Shown one piece after another: positions 46,901 through 59,800 of a stretch of 64,000 nt of DNA. Each line of letters starts with the position of its first letter. The first letter of the stretch is position 1. The notes under the pieces were generated by a model. That model saw nothing but the letters and a program-made list of their open reading frames with translations. It searched no databases and had not been told where the DNA came from. The stretch covers positions 43,338,019-43,402,018 of the forward strand of contig CM049306.1 of assembly GCA_026874595.1 (NCBI GenBank), read 5' to 3'. Both the position numbers and the translations under genes were made by a program. Source of the stretch: Sipunculus nudus. Its lineage: Eukaryota > Annelida > Sipuncula > Golfingiida > Sipunculidae.

Positions 46901-49386
46901 TGTGATGTGTGAAAAGCCTCTTCACAAACATAAGAAAAAATATGCAAAAACATTGATGACAAATATTATAAATAAATGAAAACTACATTTGTTGATTTTT
47001 CAGTAGAAGATATACCTTTAAACTGGTTAAACTACATATAGGTTCTTAGGTTTTGAATTGCTGTAATTGAAAATATCAAAGCTTTTAACCATCTGTTATA
47101 TTCTGTATCCTTAAGTATATATGGAGGGGTAAGAACTGAAACTAAGAATTGAAAGGGATGAAAGTCAGGAGTGCCATGCAGCACATAGTAAATTTACGTA
47201 TGAAATGTTGATTAAGTAAATTTAGGGATAGCTGGTTTTGCAGTAATGATTCATAAGGCCTGGCTGCTGCATGGGCATCTATCTTATGTAACCTTTAATA
47301 TCTTCACAGAAAAGACTTGCACCAGTAATTAAGCTGTTATACTTACAGGCTTAGCAGATGCTTCGGGTTAAAAGAAATGTGATATTGGTTAGTGTTTCTG
47401 TGCAAGCTTGTGGAGACCAAAGCAAGCAGCTTTATTCATCTCGATTATTTACAATGTTTAGTTAAATGTTACAGAATACAGGTTTAAGAAATGTTTTAAG
47501 AAATATGAACTTTTGATTTTCTTCATCAAGTTCATTTCCAGTAATTTGACATTTCTTATTGAAATGACATGCAAAAAGATTTTATCAGCAGAGCTTTCTA
47601 TAGCTAAAAATTACCTTGGATTCATTATATGGATCACAGTAGGAAGTAATCCTTGCAAAACGGGAACCATTATGATGTGCATGAAAAGCTATCTCGACCC
47701 TCCTAGCAATGTTGTTAGAATGTCATTGATATTTGAAAGACTATCTTCCTGAAATAGGAAGATAAGATCAAACTGATATTTAGAAAAATTTTTGTTAGAA
47801 ATGATTTTGATATTTTGTGTTGTGTAACATTTGTTTTTGCATTTTTAACTACTTCACAGTATTCTTGTCCTCTTTATCTCATTAATCCTGTGACAGATAG
47901 AACACTGCAGTGTTTATAGAGGACTGATCAGGGAAGCTAAGTCCCTATAATCTCTTGGTATAACTTCCTGCCTGGTAACAACATCTTAACACACACCTTT
48001 GAGCTGTTTGAAACTATTGTAGCCCTGTACAGTCGTTTAAACTGATCTCTGATGGTCCACTTGTCCTTAAATGGAGGGAACCAGAATGGAGCTCAATGGA
48101 GTGCATACACCTCTGCCAAGGAAAAATCCCATTTTTTGCTCTTTTATTACTTAGAAATATCCTGATTTGGTGTTATAGGGTATTGAATACTTTGTACCAA
48201 GTTCAAGATTAATGTAAAAAGATCTGTTATCGGGATGCAAACCCAGTGTGGATGATGGTGCTTGAAGAAAATACTTCTTCTTCTTCCTGTTCCCGGGGAA
48301 TATATTTCAAGATGGTACCCTGGAAAGTCCGAAGGCATAGTAATATTGGTGCCCCAGATTACTGTATATACATCCATGAGCATACTGAATGTTCACTTAT
48401 TAACACCTTTCTAGGAAATGTGGCATGACATGACATCATTGCCTTCTGTGACATCATGATTCACACTCCACATGTGGTCATATGGTCATGTGTTATAAGT
48501 CCCAATGGTAACCAGTGCTGCCAAAAAGCACAAAATGTTCATCCTGTGGATAATTCATGCAGGGATTTATTCCAAAATTTAACACCTTTAGATTTCATAC
48601 ATGCTACAAATATGTCAAATTTCAATCAAAACCATTGTACCATTCCTGAGATATCATGCAGATACACACAGACTCATCTGAAAATAATACCCTTGAAATT
48701 GAACATTTGAGTCCAAAAAATAGCTATCCATTACAGTCTGTCAGTCCTTAACCATTGGTAGGATTAATACAATTGATGTATAGCTTTGTATCTTCCATTT
48801 ATTGTGTTTCATTCATATTCTTCCATTTGACAAAGATGTTTTGCAGAATACAAATTGTTTAATGTCAAATTTCTGTCCTATTCTGTAGGGTCTTGGAAGG
48901 AGGCGTCTACCTAACAACTCTAACCACTGGGAGCCAGATTTTCTAACATGGATACCACAGAAGAAAGAGCTAGACAGGTCAGGTCCCAAAGCATCCGTGT
49001 ACAAAACAACGTATCGTGGAATACCTGCACAACAGATTCCTCAACAGATCACTAAAAGACCTAAAACCTCTTTTGATGAAGGTTACCCATCAATTACGTC
49101 ATACAGATATGCACATGGTAGCGGCAACCCTAATAAAAATGTCATATGTGCTATGAATAATACAGCTCTTAAGGCAACTCCACCAAGGCGAGCAAAGACA
49201 CCATCATTCCGTGGTGATCCTAGGGAAAGTGTAGCTACATGTTTGAACTGGTATGTACCACCTTCAGAACGTCCGAATGTTCCACAGGCTACGCAAACAT
49301 GTTTACCACCTGCACCTCAAACAGCTCCGCCAAAAACAAGTCCTCCTAGCATAGCTGTAACGGAATCTGCATCCAACACCCAGTGA
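43920..49386 (+). CDS. TEX36: TEX36-like protein (HDNR domain), spliced
   Basis: Coding exons are 43920-43952, 44779-44892, 45230-45307 and 48889-49386. They sum to 723 nt, 240 aa plus TGA. Every junction is phase 0 with GT-AG sites. The conserved core spans exons 3 and 4: FSKHDNRHSFMND, then YFEQGLGRRR. Human TEX36 (testis-expressed 36) has FSVHDNRHSLEN and YLDSGLGRKK in the same order, and both have a Leu-Pro-Pro stretch just before. The C-terminal 120 residues are basic and Pro/Thr-rich with no recognised fold. TEX36 is known from testis in mammals; a role in sperm or cilia is inferred. Human TEX36 is about 190 aa, so this one has a longer tail. The first exon (MTTTSGISGSW) is the least certain part, and an optional 29-nt exon lies at 44152-44180. 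Confidence 0.82.
44152..44180 (+). CDS. Possible 29-nt microexon in the TEX36-like gene
   Basis: Acceptor TTTCAATGTAG and donor CAG/GTAAAC flank 29 bases that are open only in the frame TDIAIQTLQ, which joins the next exon in phase. It needs one leftover base from exon 1. The strong exon 1 donor (after 43952) leaves none, while a weak donor after 43956 (GTTGAT) leaves one. It may be an alternative exon or chance splice sites. Confidence 0.3.
45230..45307 (+). CDS. TEX36: TEX36-like exon 3 with the HDNR motif
   Basis: The acceptor GAATTTCAG precedes 45230 and the donor CAG/GTAAGA follows 45307. The 26 codons include KHDNRHSFMND, the family-defining HDNR motif, and end at FEQ. The following exon opens with GLGRRR, completing the conserved block. 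Confidence 0.9.
45675..45999. mobile_element. PIF/Harbinger-like MITE, copy 2
   Basis: Same family and orientation as 2425-2760, with the same TIRs (GGTTCTCAGGCAC and its complement GTGCCTGAGAACC) and a similar interior. Flanks are TAA and TAT, so the duplication is imperfect or has decayed. It lies in TEX36-like intron 3. Confidence 0.68.
46546..46655 (+). mobile_element. Short G-tract element, copy c, truncated
   Basis: Starts AGATCCAGGATTTAGG, has a run of about twelve G, then AACCCAGGAGGACAAATG. The second half is missing relative to copy b. Located in TEX36-like intron 3. Confidence 0.5.
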
Positions 49387-49769
49387 ACTGACCAGCGCCT
49401 GTTATCCAAAGAGCTCAAATCAACTGACTACTGTGACCAGAAGAGCTTCAGATTTTACCATCAGTCAGAGTTCACAGTGATCTCCTAAATGTACACACTT
49501 CATCCAGTAAAGCTCACAGACAGTTTTGTCACCCAGACAAGCTCACCCCAAATATAAATGTCAAAAGTACCTGAACAGTTGCTCTTATGTCCTGCATGGT
49601 GAACCGATGACCATTGAACAAGTGTATAATCATATTTATACCTGAATACTGGTGAACTCATCTCAGACTATTTATAATTGTGACTTAAAGAGCTTATTAC
49701 CATGTGCAAACTGTTAGCCCACAATGAGCAGCAAAGTTTCGCCCATTGATGCTAACTTTTGGTCCGTCC

Positions 49770-50005
49770 CAGCAGAGCTCCTGGCAAGCTGCTCCATTTT
49801 GCCCCAGCAGAGCTCATGGCAAGCTGCTAACATTCAGCCCCAGCAGAGCTCATGTCCATCTGCTTTCGCCCCACAGAGCTCATATCAAGCTGCTAACTTT
49901 CGCCCCAGCAGAGCTCATGACCAGCTGCTAACATTCAGCCCCAGTAGAGCTCATATCAACCTGCAGACTGTGAGCTCACATTTAGCTGCTAACTTTCGTC
50001 ACTGA
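49770..50005 (+). repeat. Tandem repeat of about 33-36 bp in the TEX36-like 3' UTR
   Basis: Units carry GCCCCAGCAGAGCTCATG then AAGCTGCTAAC. Weaker relatives (GAGCTC with AGCTGC) can be followed from just after the stop at 49386 to about 50310. The open frame through it is low-complexity and has no spliced or family support. Confidence 0.75.
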
Positions 50006-50681
50006 TCTCAATTTAGCTGCAGGCTAGACAAGAGCGTAAATGTAATTTTCAATCACCACGTTTTACTGAGCTTATGTCCAGCTAGAGGTTATGTAAGCTG
50101 TTCATGTCTAGCTGCAGACACAGTGAGCTCATTTGTATAGCTACATACTTGCTCCTACTGGCTGGGCTGAAATCAAGCTGCTTTCCCTGGGAACTTTCGA
50201 ACTTAGCAGTTCACTTTCATCCAATGGGCTTTTTCACCCAGCTGCAAACCCAGGAATTTCATGTTATAAGCTACTGACTTTCACACACACTGAACTTCAC
50301 CTTCCACTAGTGTAACCGTTTTCATCATGAAACAAAATTTTTTTCTTGGACTAAAGAGTGCACCGGTGAAATATATCTTGGTCATCATGCAGGGTCATGA
50401 AAATATGTTATTAAATTTGGTGATACTCTCTTTTCAGTGTGTTCTGTATGATGAGATGTTTCTTAAATGGTCAGTTTTCTACATAATTTTATACACATTT
50501 GGTTAATTTCTATTATACATGCTTAATGCGTTAAATGGTAGTAAGATATTACCAATATATGCTGAAACTGAAGTATCTGTTTTTTTTTACAGGGGGATGC
50601 TAAATCATGCAGTTCATTCTTAGAATTTTATATTTTATTGTCACACAGCAGTGACAATAGGAATTTTTGTTATATTTAAAG

Positions 50682-50687
50682 AATAAA
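50682..50687 (+). terminator. Candidate poly(A) signal of the TEX36-like gene
   Basis: AATAAA about 1.3 kb after the stop; a second lies at 50871-50876. If used, the 3' UTR includes the repeat array at 49770-50000. Confidence 0.4.
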
Positions 50688-50879
50688 TATTATCAAAACA
50701 TATCTTAGACAATATTTCCAAAGTTGAATTATCATTATATACTAAATAGAATTGATCACACCATAATTTACTCTATAAAGTTTTGGCTTTTCAGGAAACA
50801 GTAACACTAGGTTCACAGTAACACACGCCTATATATAAACCTGAGCTCTAACCTTCTGTAAATAAATGCCTCAATAGAT

Positions 50880-53700
50880 TAGCCTCCTGTGGAAGGATTT
50901 TGTGATATATTCCTTTTTCACCAATGAAAAATTGCAATATTTATTATATAGCATAATAAAGTTAGAACTATATTTAGATGAATCAATTAATGAAAAAAAT
51001 GTTTTTAATTGTAAGTTACCATGGTAACAATATGAGATCAACCAGAGCTGTGATATTATTATGATTATATTATATAGAAAGCTTCAGTAGAACATTGAAA
51101 TCTGCCTACATGTATAATTATTTTGTTTGTCTGTTGTTAATGATCATGTATGCCTATTGTTAATTATTATGTATGTTGTATTTGTCCAGCTGTGCTGTAT
51201 TATCAATGTGCCAATTGAAAAAATATTGCTACTTATCAGAGTTTTTGTTCCTTCTAATAAGACATTATAATTTCTTATAATTAGAAATTATAATTTCTTA
51301 ATTATACAAAACGTAAGTTAGGTGTGTATGTTTTGCCACATGTACTACATCAGTTTAATACATCGCCATAGTTACAGAGTCATGGTAGCCATGGTGATCA
51401 TGTTGCTTAGCAGCCATAACATCCAGTTGAACCCTTTTTTTTTATCAACACATAGACTTTGGTTACTCTAATAAGAGGGCAACACATAGAGCGGGACATG
51501 TAATTATACAATCCAAGTGGGGAGGGTCGTAGGTACCTAAAATATATGGTGCTATACAAACATTGACACAGACAGTACAAATGTGGCAATGGAGAATCTC
51601 TCATCCATGTTACATGTTAATTATGCTTCAGTATTAGCAAATACTTGGCATTATACTAGTGTATAGAGTACAGAGTAACCTAGTTACTTGTAATGCAAAG
51701 ACCAGGTGCCTTGTGAAAACACTACGGAACCGTACTGGACCTTTCTTAATCCCAAGGTTTGATATACATTTCCCATTTAGTAGGAACTGGTCATTATGAG
51801 CCCCAAGGAATCCCTGTGCAAATTTGACCAGTGTCTGTCATTGTGTGTGTGGGTTGTGGCTTTATGTATGTACTCTGGGGGCTCTGTTTATCCAGTGAAC
51901 CCCCTCCACACACAAGCAAAGTGTGACCATAAGTACCAAGCTACTGGAACTTGGTTCATCATGTGAACATTTTTGCTTGGCACCTTTTTCACAACTGTGT
52001 GTTCACCTTCTGGTTTTAGTGGCATCCCTAGCATCATTTGGAACTTTAGTTATTGTTTCTTTAAATTGAAAATATCTCAAGTCTGTATTATGTTTTTTTA
52101 CTATTTTTTTAATAGATATTTGGGAACTGATTCAACAGTACATTCTAACACATGTATTTTGAAAGGATTTTCTTCCCTTTACTGCTGATTGGGATGAAAA
52201 GTTTCAAATCTATTACATTTCATCTTTTCCTAATTAAAAATTAGAAACATATAAAAAAAGATCGCCAAGGGTAGTGAAACTGAGAAAATGTTACCATTGT
52301 TTCATTGTCAGAAAAGGACATAGCATTTTTTTAAGGACAGGGCCATTGCATATCAGTGGCACTGTCACCTGAATAAGAATGAAAGCATCCCTGCAGTATA
52401 AATGATATTTTGTCATTTAATTTTCTAGATGTCTGATTTTATAGGCATAGGGCAGTCTGAGAATGTATATCTTTCCCAAGGATAAATTCCTATCCATAAC
52501 TCCCAGATATATAATCTCCCTCAATTAGATAGAACACCAGTTCCTTCTAAACTTACTGGAAAACATAAGTAAAAACCTTCTAGTTCTCAAATAATTAATT
52601 AACTCTTCAATACCTTTAAGTGCACTTTTGTATATAAATAATGTGAAATCCTTATATAAAATTTGGGAGACCTTTTTAACGGAAAAAAGGACGGACATGC
52701 ATGAGATCTTGGGCATATGGTGACATGTTGGTGCATGAGGTATTTAATTTATATTAATTATTATGTTTTAATCAGTATATCTGGATCCCTTTTTCCCTGT
52801 AACAGTCATTCCAGATGGCAGCCACTGCTTTTAAAGAGAAACCATGTGAAAAAATTATAACAACTATAATTCCTTCTGTGTCACAATTTGCCTGTTAAAT
52901 CTTTGTAAACATTTTCATTATTAATGTTATTACTTAAATCATTATTTCTGTTATGATTATGACTTAAAAAAAAAACAATATTACTGGTATTAACTGTCAT
53001 GCAATATCCAAATAAATTACATTTACTTTACATTAAATTCTGGTTTTTTTTTGCAGATATGGTCCCTGCTAAAGATCAATGTTTGCTCAAACCATGCAAC
53101 AATAAATGCTTTTACGTTTACCAACATCTAAGGACAGACTGAATATACAATATTGTCCTAAGCATTGCAAACTTGCAAAGAGGGTGTCCCCTTATGAACT
53201 CATGAGTTACATGTTTGCATATCCTAGTGCAGGCACTTTCTTTAGATCCCAATCAACAACTCAGATGTCGTCCTGACATAATATGGTGGGTAAACATCAG
53301 CGTGAACTTGCAGGAGCTCTCATAGCAACAGACAGATCAATACAAGTATGTGGAGTTCTGGTTTGAAAAGATGCCAAACACTCTGATGATATGCATGTTT
53401 GCAAACAGAACCCATGTATACACTCTTATATGTTTACCAAGTTTTTTTAAATGTTGTATCAATTTATTTAAGCAATGGTATGTTTTATGTATGAATTACC
53501 ATCATTCTCCCAAGTGCTTAGTATGCTCATCATAAGCAAGGCAATTGATACACTATAGAGGTGTGTTTAAAACACACTCTTTCTTAATACATATCTAGTC
53601 ACAACAGGTAGGATTAACCTGCAAGTGGCTAATGCATTGTGAACTGAGGTTGGCACCAGACTACTGATTATATGGTAAATAAAGTTTTTGTGCATTTTTA
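50880..53700. other. Gene-free stretch after the TEX36-like gene
   Basis: AT-rich DNA with stops in all frames. No exon with paired splice sites and a recognisable product was found. Confidence 0.5.
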
Positions 53701-53744
53701 GATCTCACCCTTCTCCAGAATTGCCCATGTACACTGTCTAGTTT

Positions 53745-55225
53745 CCTGTCACCTCCCTAATTAACCCTGTACCTCCATGATTCACCCTGTACACAGCCAG
53801 ATCCCTGTCTGCACACTTTCTTGAAACACCCTGTGCACAGCCAGATCCCTGTCTACACACTTCCTTGATTCACCATGTACACAGCCAGATCCCTGTCTAC
53901 ACACTTCCTTGAATCACCCTGTACACAGCCAGATCCCTGTCTACACACTTCCTTGATTCACCCTGTACACAGCCAGATCCCTGTCTACACACTTCCTTGA
54001 ATCACCCTGTACAGTCAGATCCCTGTCTACACACTTCCTTGATTTACCCTGTACACAGCCAGATCCCTGTCTACACACTTCCTTGATTCATCCTGTACAC
54101 AGCCAGATCCCTGTCTACACACTTCCTTGATTCATCCTGTACACAGCCAGATCCCTGTCTACACACTTCCTTGAATCACCCTGTACACAGCCAGATCCCT
54201 TTCTACACACTTCCTTGATTCACCCTGTACACAGCCAGGTCCCTGTCTATACACTTCCTTGAATCACAGATCCCTGTCTGCACACTTCCTTGATTCACCA
54301 TGTACACAGCCAGATCCCTGTCTACACACTTCCTTGAATCACCCTGTACACAGCCAGATCCCTTTCTACACACTTCCCTTATTCACCCTGTACACAGCCA
54401 GATCCCTGTCTACACACTTCCTTGATTCACCATGTACACAGCCAGATCCCTGTCTACACACTTCCTTGAATCACCCTGTACACAGCCAGATCCCTTTCTA
54501 CACACTTCCTTGATTCACCCTGTACACAGCCAGATCCCTGTCTACACACTTCCTTGAATCACCCTGTACACAGTCAGATCCCTGTCTACACACTTCCTTG
54601 ATTCACCATGTACACAGCCAGATCCCTGTCTACACACTTCCTTGAATCACCCTATACACAGTCAGATCCCTGTCTACACACTTCCTTGAATCACCCTGTA
54701 CACAGCCAGATCCCTTTCTACACACCTTCTTGATTCACCCTGTACACAGCCAGATCCCTGTCTACACACTTCCTTGATTCATCCTGTACACAGCCAGATC
54801 CCTGTCTACACACTTCCTTGATTCACCCTGTACACAGTCAGATCCCTGTCTACACACTTCCTTGATTCACCCTGTACACAGCCAGATCCCTGTCTGCACA
54901 CTTCCATGATTCACCATGTACACAACCAGATCCCTTTCTACACACTTCCTTGAATCACCCTGTACACAGCCAGATCCCTGTCTGCACACTTCCTTGAATC
55001 ACCCTGTACACAGCCAGATCCCTGTCTACACACTTCCGTGATTCACCATGTACACAGCCAGATCCCTGTCTACACACTTCTTTAATTCACCCTGTACACA
55101 GCCAGATCCCTGTCTTCACACTTCCCTGATTCTACCTGTACACAGCCAGATCCCAATTCTACACACCTCCCTCATTCACCCTGTACACAGCCAAATCACG
55201 TGCTACACACTTCCTTGATTAACCT
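53745..55225 (+). repeat. 44-bp minisatellite, about 30 units
   Basis: Unit reads ACACAGCCAGATCCCTGTCT, then ACACACTTCC and TTGATTCACCCTGT, 44 bp. Variants alternate TTGAATC/TTGATTC and CCCTGTC/CCCTTTC. Because 44 is not a multiple of three, open frames here have a 132-bp period and are an artefact of the repeat. Confidence 0.92.
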
Positions 55226-55849
55226 TGTCACCCTAAGCAATGGGGCAACCCACATGCTCAGTTACAGTACGGCAAACCTGTTACCAAAAACAATGCTATT
55301 TTTAATCTCCCTATTTATTATTAAATTCTCTGAGAAAATCCAGCATTTAACTGACACCTGTGGTCGTCTTATCTGAAACCACACCACCCTGTTTACTGGA
55401 TCAGAAGTCGGACATCCTATACACTTGAACACCCAGACTGGTAGCCATTTGTTAGTGATTCAAGAATGAATGTCACAACAGATTGCTTGATTATCAGCTG
55501 GTGTATGGTCATTGTCACCTGTCCAGGCTTACTGTTATCACATGATATCCTACTGTAGTATCAGGTAAACCTCAAGTTGACAAACTAAACTGTGATTGTC
55601 TACTTGTGTCTACACAGTAATATTATCATTAGGATTTACTGAACATACTAAAGTCTCAAAATACCATTAACAATTACGCTGAAGTTCTATAGGTTATCAG
55701 ACCAGTGAATGTGTATACCTGGACAGGTAAGGTGATTAATATATGTCAACTGTGCACCTGTGGTCAGGTTAATCAGAAAATCATTGATACCAAAGGGACA
55801 TTTCAATATAGTTGATCCTTATTCTTACAGCTTCTCAGAAGCTGGCCTG

Positions 55850-56890
55850 AAGATACCTTCACTGACATTCAATTTTCAAGAAAATAACTAGAGGACCTGG
55901 TTTTTGTGACACAAAAACAAATGCATGTCTCCCCTGCCTATACAGGCCTCACTTTCCCATATTTGAGGGAAAAAATGGACCCCTTCAAAAGTTTGGTGTT
56001 AATTTATATCCTGGATTTCTAAAGATTTGACCTTGTATGATGATGATCCAGGTACCCAGGTTATGAAGTAATCTGAGATTTTATTCTGACTGGTTAATTT
56101 GACCTTGAAGATCCCGGTGAAGGTCAACAAGTTTTTAGCTCCTGAAGGAACTTGATTAAAACAATTAGTGATTCAAATTTGAGGAAAAAATATTTGATAC
56201 TTCCAAAGTTATTGGGTTCACAAATTATTCTATTTCGGCCTATATGGCCTTGATGATGAAGGTCAAGGTCACAATTTTTTAACTTGTCTGAGATATTGGT
56301 AGAGGCAATTCACAAGTTGAGTTTCAAGAAAATATACCAAGTGGTTCAAAAGTTATAGCGTTCAAAAATAATTTCTGTCCTGGCTGATTTGACCTTGAAG
56401 ATCCAGTTTTAGAAAATATATCAAGTGGTTCAAAAGTTATAGCGTTAAAAAATAATTTCTATCCTGGCTGATTTGATGTTGAAGATCTAGTTTTAGAGAT
56501 CCTCAAGGGACTTGATTAAAACAATTAGGATTTCAAATTTGAGGAAAAAACATTTATTACTTCAAAAGTTATGGGGTTCACCAAAAAATTCTATTTTGTC
56601 TAGCTCCTCAAAGAAGGTGATCAATACTATTAATGTTTCAAATTTGAGGGAAAAATATACAACACTTCAAAAGTAATGGGGTTCACCAAAAAATTCTATT
56701 TTGGCCTATTTGACCTTAATGATGAAGGTCAAGGTCACCGATTTTCGAACTCGTCCGAGATTTTGTTAAAACAATTTATATCTAAAATTTCATGTAAAAA
56801 ATGTTGACTTGTTCAAAAGTTACCGCGTTCACAAGATTTGACATTGACAATGCCTACGACGCAAGACGACAGACCAAACACTATATGTTT
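55850..56890 (+). repeat. Degenerate tandem repeat rich in TCAAGGTCA sites
   Basis: Diverged units share AAAAGTTAT(G)GCGTTCA and TTTGACCTTGA blocks at irregular spacing of about 80-145 bp. TCAAGGTCA or its complement TGACCTTGA occurs at 56100, 56263-56271, 56390-56398 and 56729-56737. Confidence 0.6.
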
Positions 56891-56899
56891 CCCCCCATA

Positions 56900-59800
56900 G
56901 GGAGAGAAGACATAATCATGTGTTTCATGCATTTAAAGGGTGATTATCAACTATTAAAACCTGAAAAGGAAAAAAACATTTTGTTATAACCTCATGAAAT
57001 GCTGATTTTGAAAGACCGTTGTAAATTTCCAACTGAGGAAAAAACTTCCTGAACTACCAGTATAAGATACGTAAGCTCTGAACATATGAGCATTAGACTT
57101 AAAATTTGCTTAATTAGACTTAAAGTGACTAATCAGGTCATGTATGTGCAGTATTAAACAGACTTACAGTATACAATCCTACAATACAATGCATGTATTT
57201 TATTTCCCAAACTGGAGAAATTTACATTTGAGATATGAATGTGCAGATTCTACTTGTTATTTACCATTAAACATCAAATTAGGTATCTGTTGTCATCATC
57301 CTTGTTATGTGGGGCTATTAATAGTACCAACATAGGTGGCATACCAAATCTGACCTTTCATGACTTCAGAGATCATGAATAATACATTTTCCACATGAAT
57401 CCTGATCTCATCATAATCCCAGGGATCATGTCTTATACGGCCTTCTCATCACTAGTGTATGCACTCATCTTTGCTGATGGATCAATACCATTCTCCCATC
57501 AAATTACCCAGGATTATCCTCAGGGGTCAAGGTGGTCATGTTTATTTCCTGGTTTCCACGGATTCTTATGGCAATTAATAAAGTATTCATGACAGCTTTA
57601 TCAATTTCTACTGGTATATATATGGAAATCTTGAAGTACACATTCAGGAATGAATTGCTAGCTGTTGTCGGGGAGAGTTTTCTGTGCTTAATGAATTAGT
57701 TGTGAATGTTATGTAATTATACATGTTTAAGCAATTGTGCAAACAATCCTTTGCAAACTCACAAACAGGGCTCTTATAATGGTATTGACCACTGGTTTAT
57801 TTTAATAGTTTTGGAGACTACTATCTTACTGTCTTAAACAAAGATAACATTGTTTTTATGTAAATTATAAATTTTACCAGGAGCATGATAGGAAAGCATT
57901 GGCATTGTTATTATAATTATATGATTAATAATAATAATAAAATTTAAAATGTAAAATAATATAATATTATTACTACTACTATCATTGTTATTGCTATAAT
58001 TGTCAATTTTTTCATGTACCATATTTGGTCCGAGCAGCCTTTAGGGGTGTCATATAAATGCAACTAATTTTTATTAAATTTTGGAGCTTTATTCCTCAGT
58101 TATTTATGAATAACCTATCAAAACTATTTTTGGGGGGGGGGGGAGAATGAAAAGAAGGGAGGAAGAAAGAAAGAAAATAGGATAAATGGTATAATTTACT
58201 GGGCAGCTATACTGACAGGTTTGTGTTCCAATTATAAGACTGGATGGAAGAAAATAGAGCTGGAAGAAGAACAAAAAAAGGTAGGAAGAAATGTAATACA
58301 GAAATGGGCAACTGCAGACAAAGACCATATACTTATCTCTCAAAAAATTTCAGGTACGTTTCAAGGTCAAGTTTTTCAAATGTCAAGTAACTTTCTGGCA
58401 CCATATATTATAAACAGCTTGAGCGCAAATAAAAACAAGCAGAAACCAAAATGAATGCACAGAATCTAATAATATGCTTATGGTAGGAGCTGAAAATACT
58501 GAAGCTAGTTCTGCCAGAAAATGCAAGAACTTATCACTTCATAGGAAAATGCTCTATTTTCAAGACCCTCCAACACCTCAAAATAACCATTTTAAACTCT
58601 GCACCCATATACTCTCTTTTAAAGCCTTGTCTAAGGTGGTCAGCAGGATGGATGAGGAAATGAGAGAGGGAGCAGATGAATGTGGAGGGAGGGAAGGAAG
58701 AAGAAAGAAGGTAGGAGGAATAAATGAAAAGGAATACTAAACTGGGTAACTGTGAAGAAGGTCCGATTTTCCATCTTGGTTGAAGAGGAAGGAATTAATC
58801 CAAGAATAGGTTCCTGTGACCTTGGATTAATTAAGCCTTTAGTTTATTACTGCTACATGCTAAGTCGCTGTGTTGACACAAATAATATGCATAATACCCT
58901 GACGTCACTTGTTCCTATGAAAGTGTGCTGATACACATGGAAGGGTGGGGGAATCCCTGTCAGCAATCGGTGGGTCATGGGTTGGATTCCCATATGGGGT
59001 GATCCAATTTTTCTGTGTATTCTTGTTCTATATCTTTAAGTCTTTAATATTTATGTTACTCTTAAATTTCCGACATATTCTGTCACTCTTTAAATTTAAA
59101 TTACAGGCAATAACTTGCTCAGCTTTCTTGTATCTGACTATCTGTACAAAATTCTAAGCTTTTTCCACAAAAAATGAATATACATGAAACGTGTTTGACC
59201 TCAGAGAATCTAACCAAATGAGAAGTCTATTTGCCAATTTCAAGTGCACTACAGTGAGCTTCTGAGCAAAAAAAAAAAAAACAGGCAAGCTTTTAATCAA
59301 TAATCCTAATAGAACAAGGGACCTATGGGTCACGACGCTCAGCTGTTATATATGATAAAAAAATATTATTTAGAAATGGGGCACATGCTGGTTTTGTGTG
59401 GTAATAAATATAAGCTGTATTATGAGTTGTTGTTTAGCTTATGTATGATTTTGATAGTACCTTTGGAGACAGGGAAGAGGATTGATTTCATTTATTTTAT
59501 TAACAAATGGAGTACTACTGTCACACAGATTTTGACTTGGCCATATAACTTATAAGCAGAACATATAATATAAGAGTTTAACTATTTATTAAAAAAATTA
59601 CAAATATTGTCCCAAATATAATTTTTATTAAAAATAATAAGAGAATCATATGATTTTTTAAAATGAAATATAACTGATATGATTATTAAAATAATATTAA
59701 AGAATATATTCATGAATGCATTCATGAATACATTTTGAAAGTATTTGCACGAGTATTCAAATACTTTCATTTTTACCTGAATTCCCATTCTTTATGCAAG

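Noticed and set aside
49724-50005. 93-codon frame rich in Ser/Ala/Gln after the TEX36-like stop
   Set aside because: Lies in the 33-36-bp repeat and has no conserved motif; treated as 3' UTR.
53040-53130. Possible exon after a TTTTTTTTTGCAG acceptor
   Set aside because: Downstream sequence has early stops and no recognisable product.
54259-54513. 84-codon frame in the minisatellite
   Set aside because: Explained fully by the 44-bp unit read over three units (132 bp).
53745-55225. CRISPR-like array
   Set aside because: Units are contiguous with no unique spacers, and the genome is animal nuclear DNA.
58942-59010. Second tRNA-like sequence with GGGTTGGATTCCC
   Set aside because: Only the B-box-like part is convincing; no ends or duplication found, so it is kept as a possible remnant.
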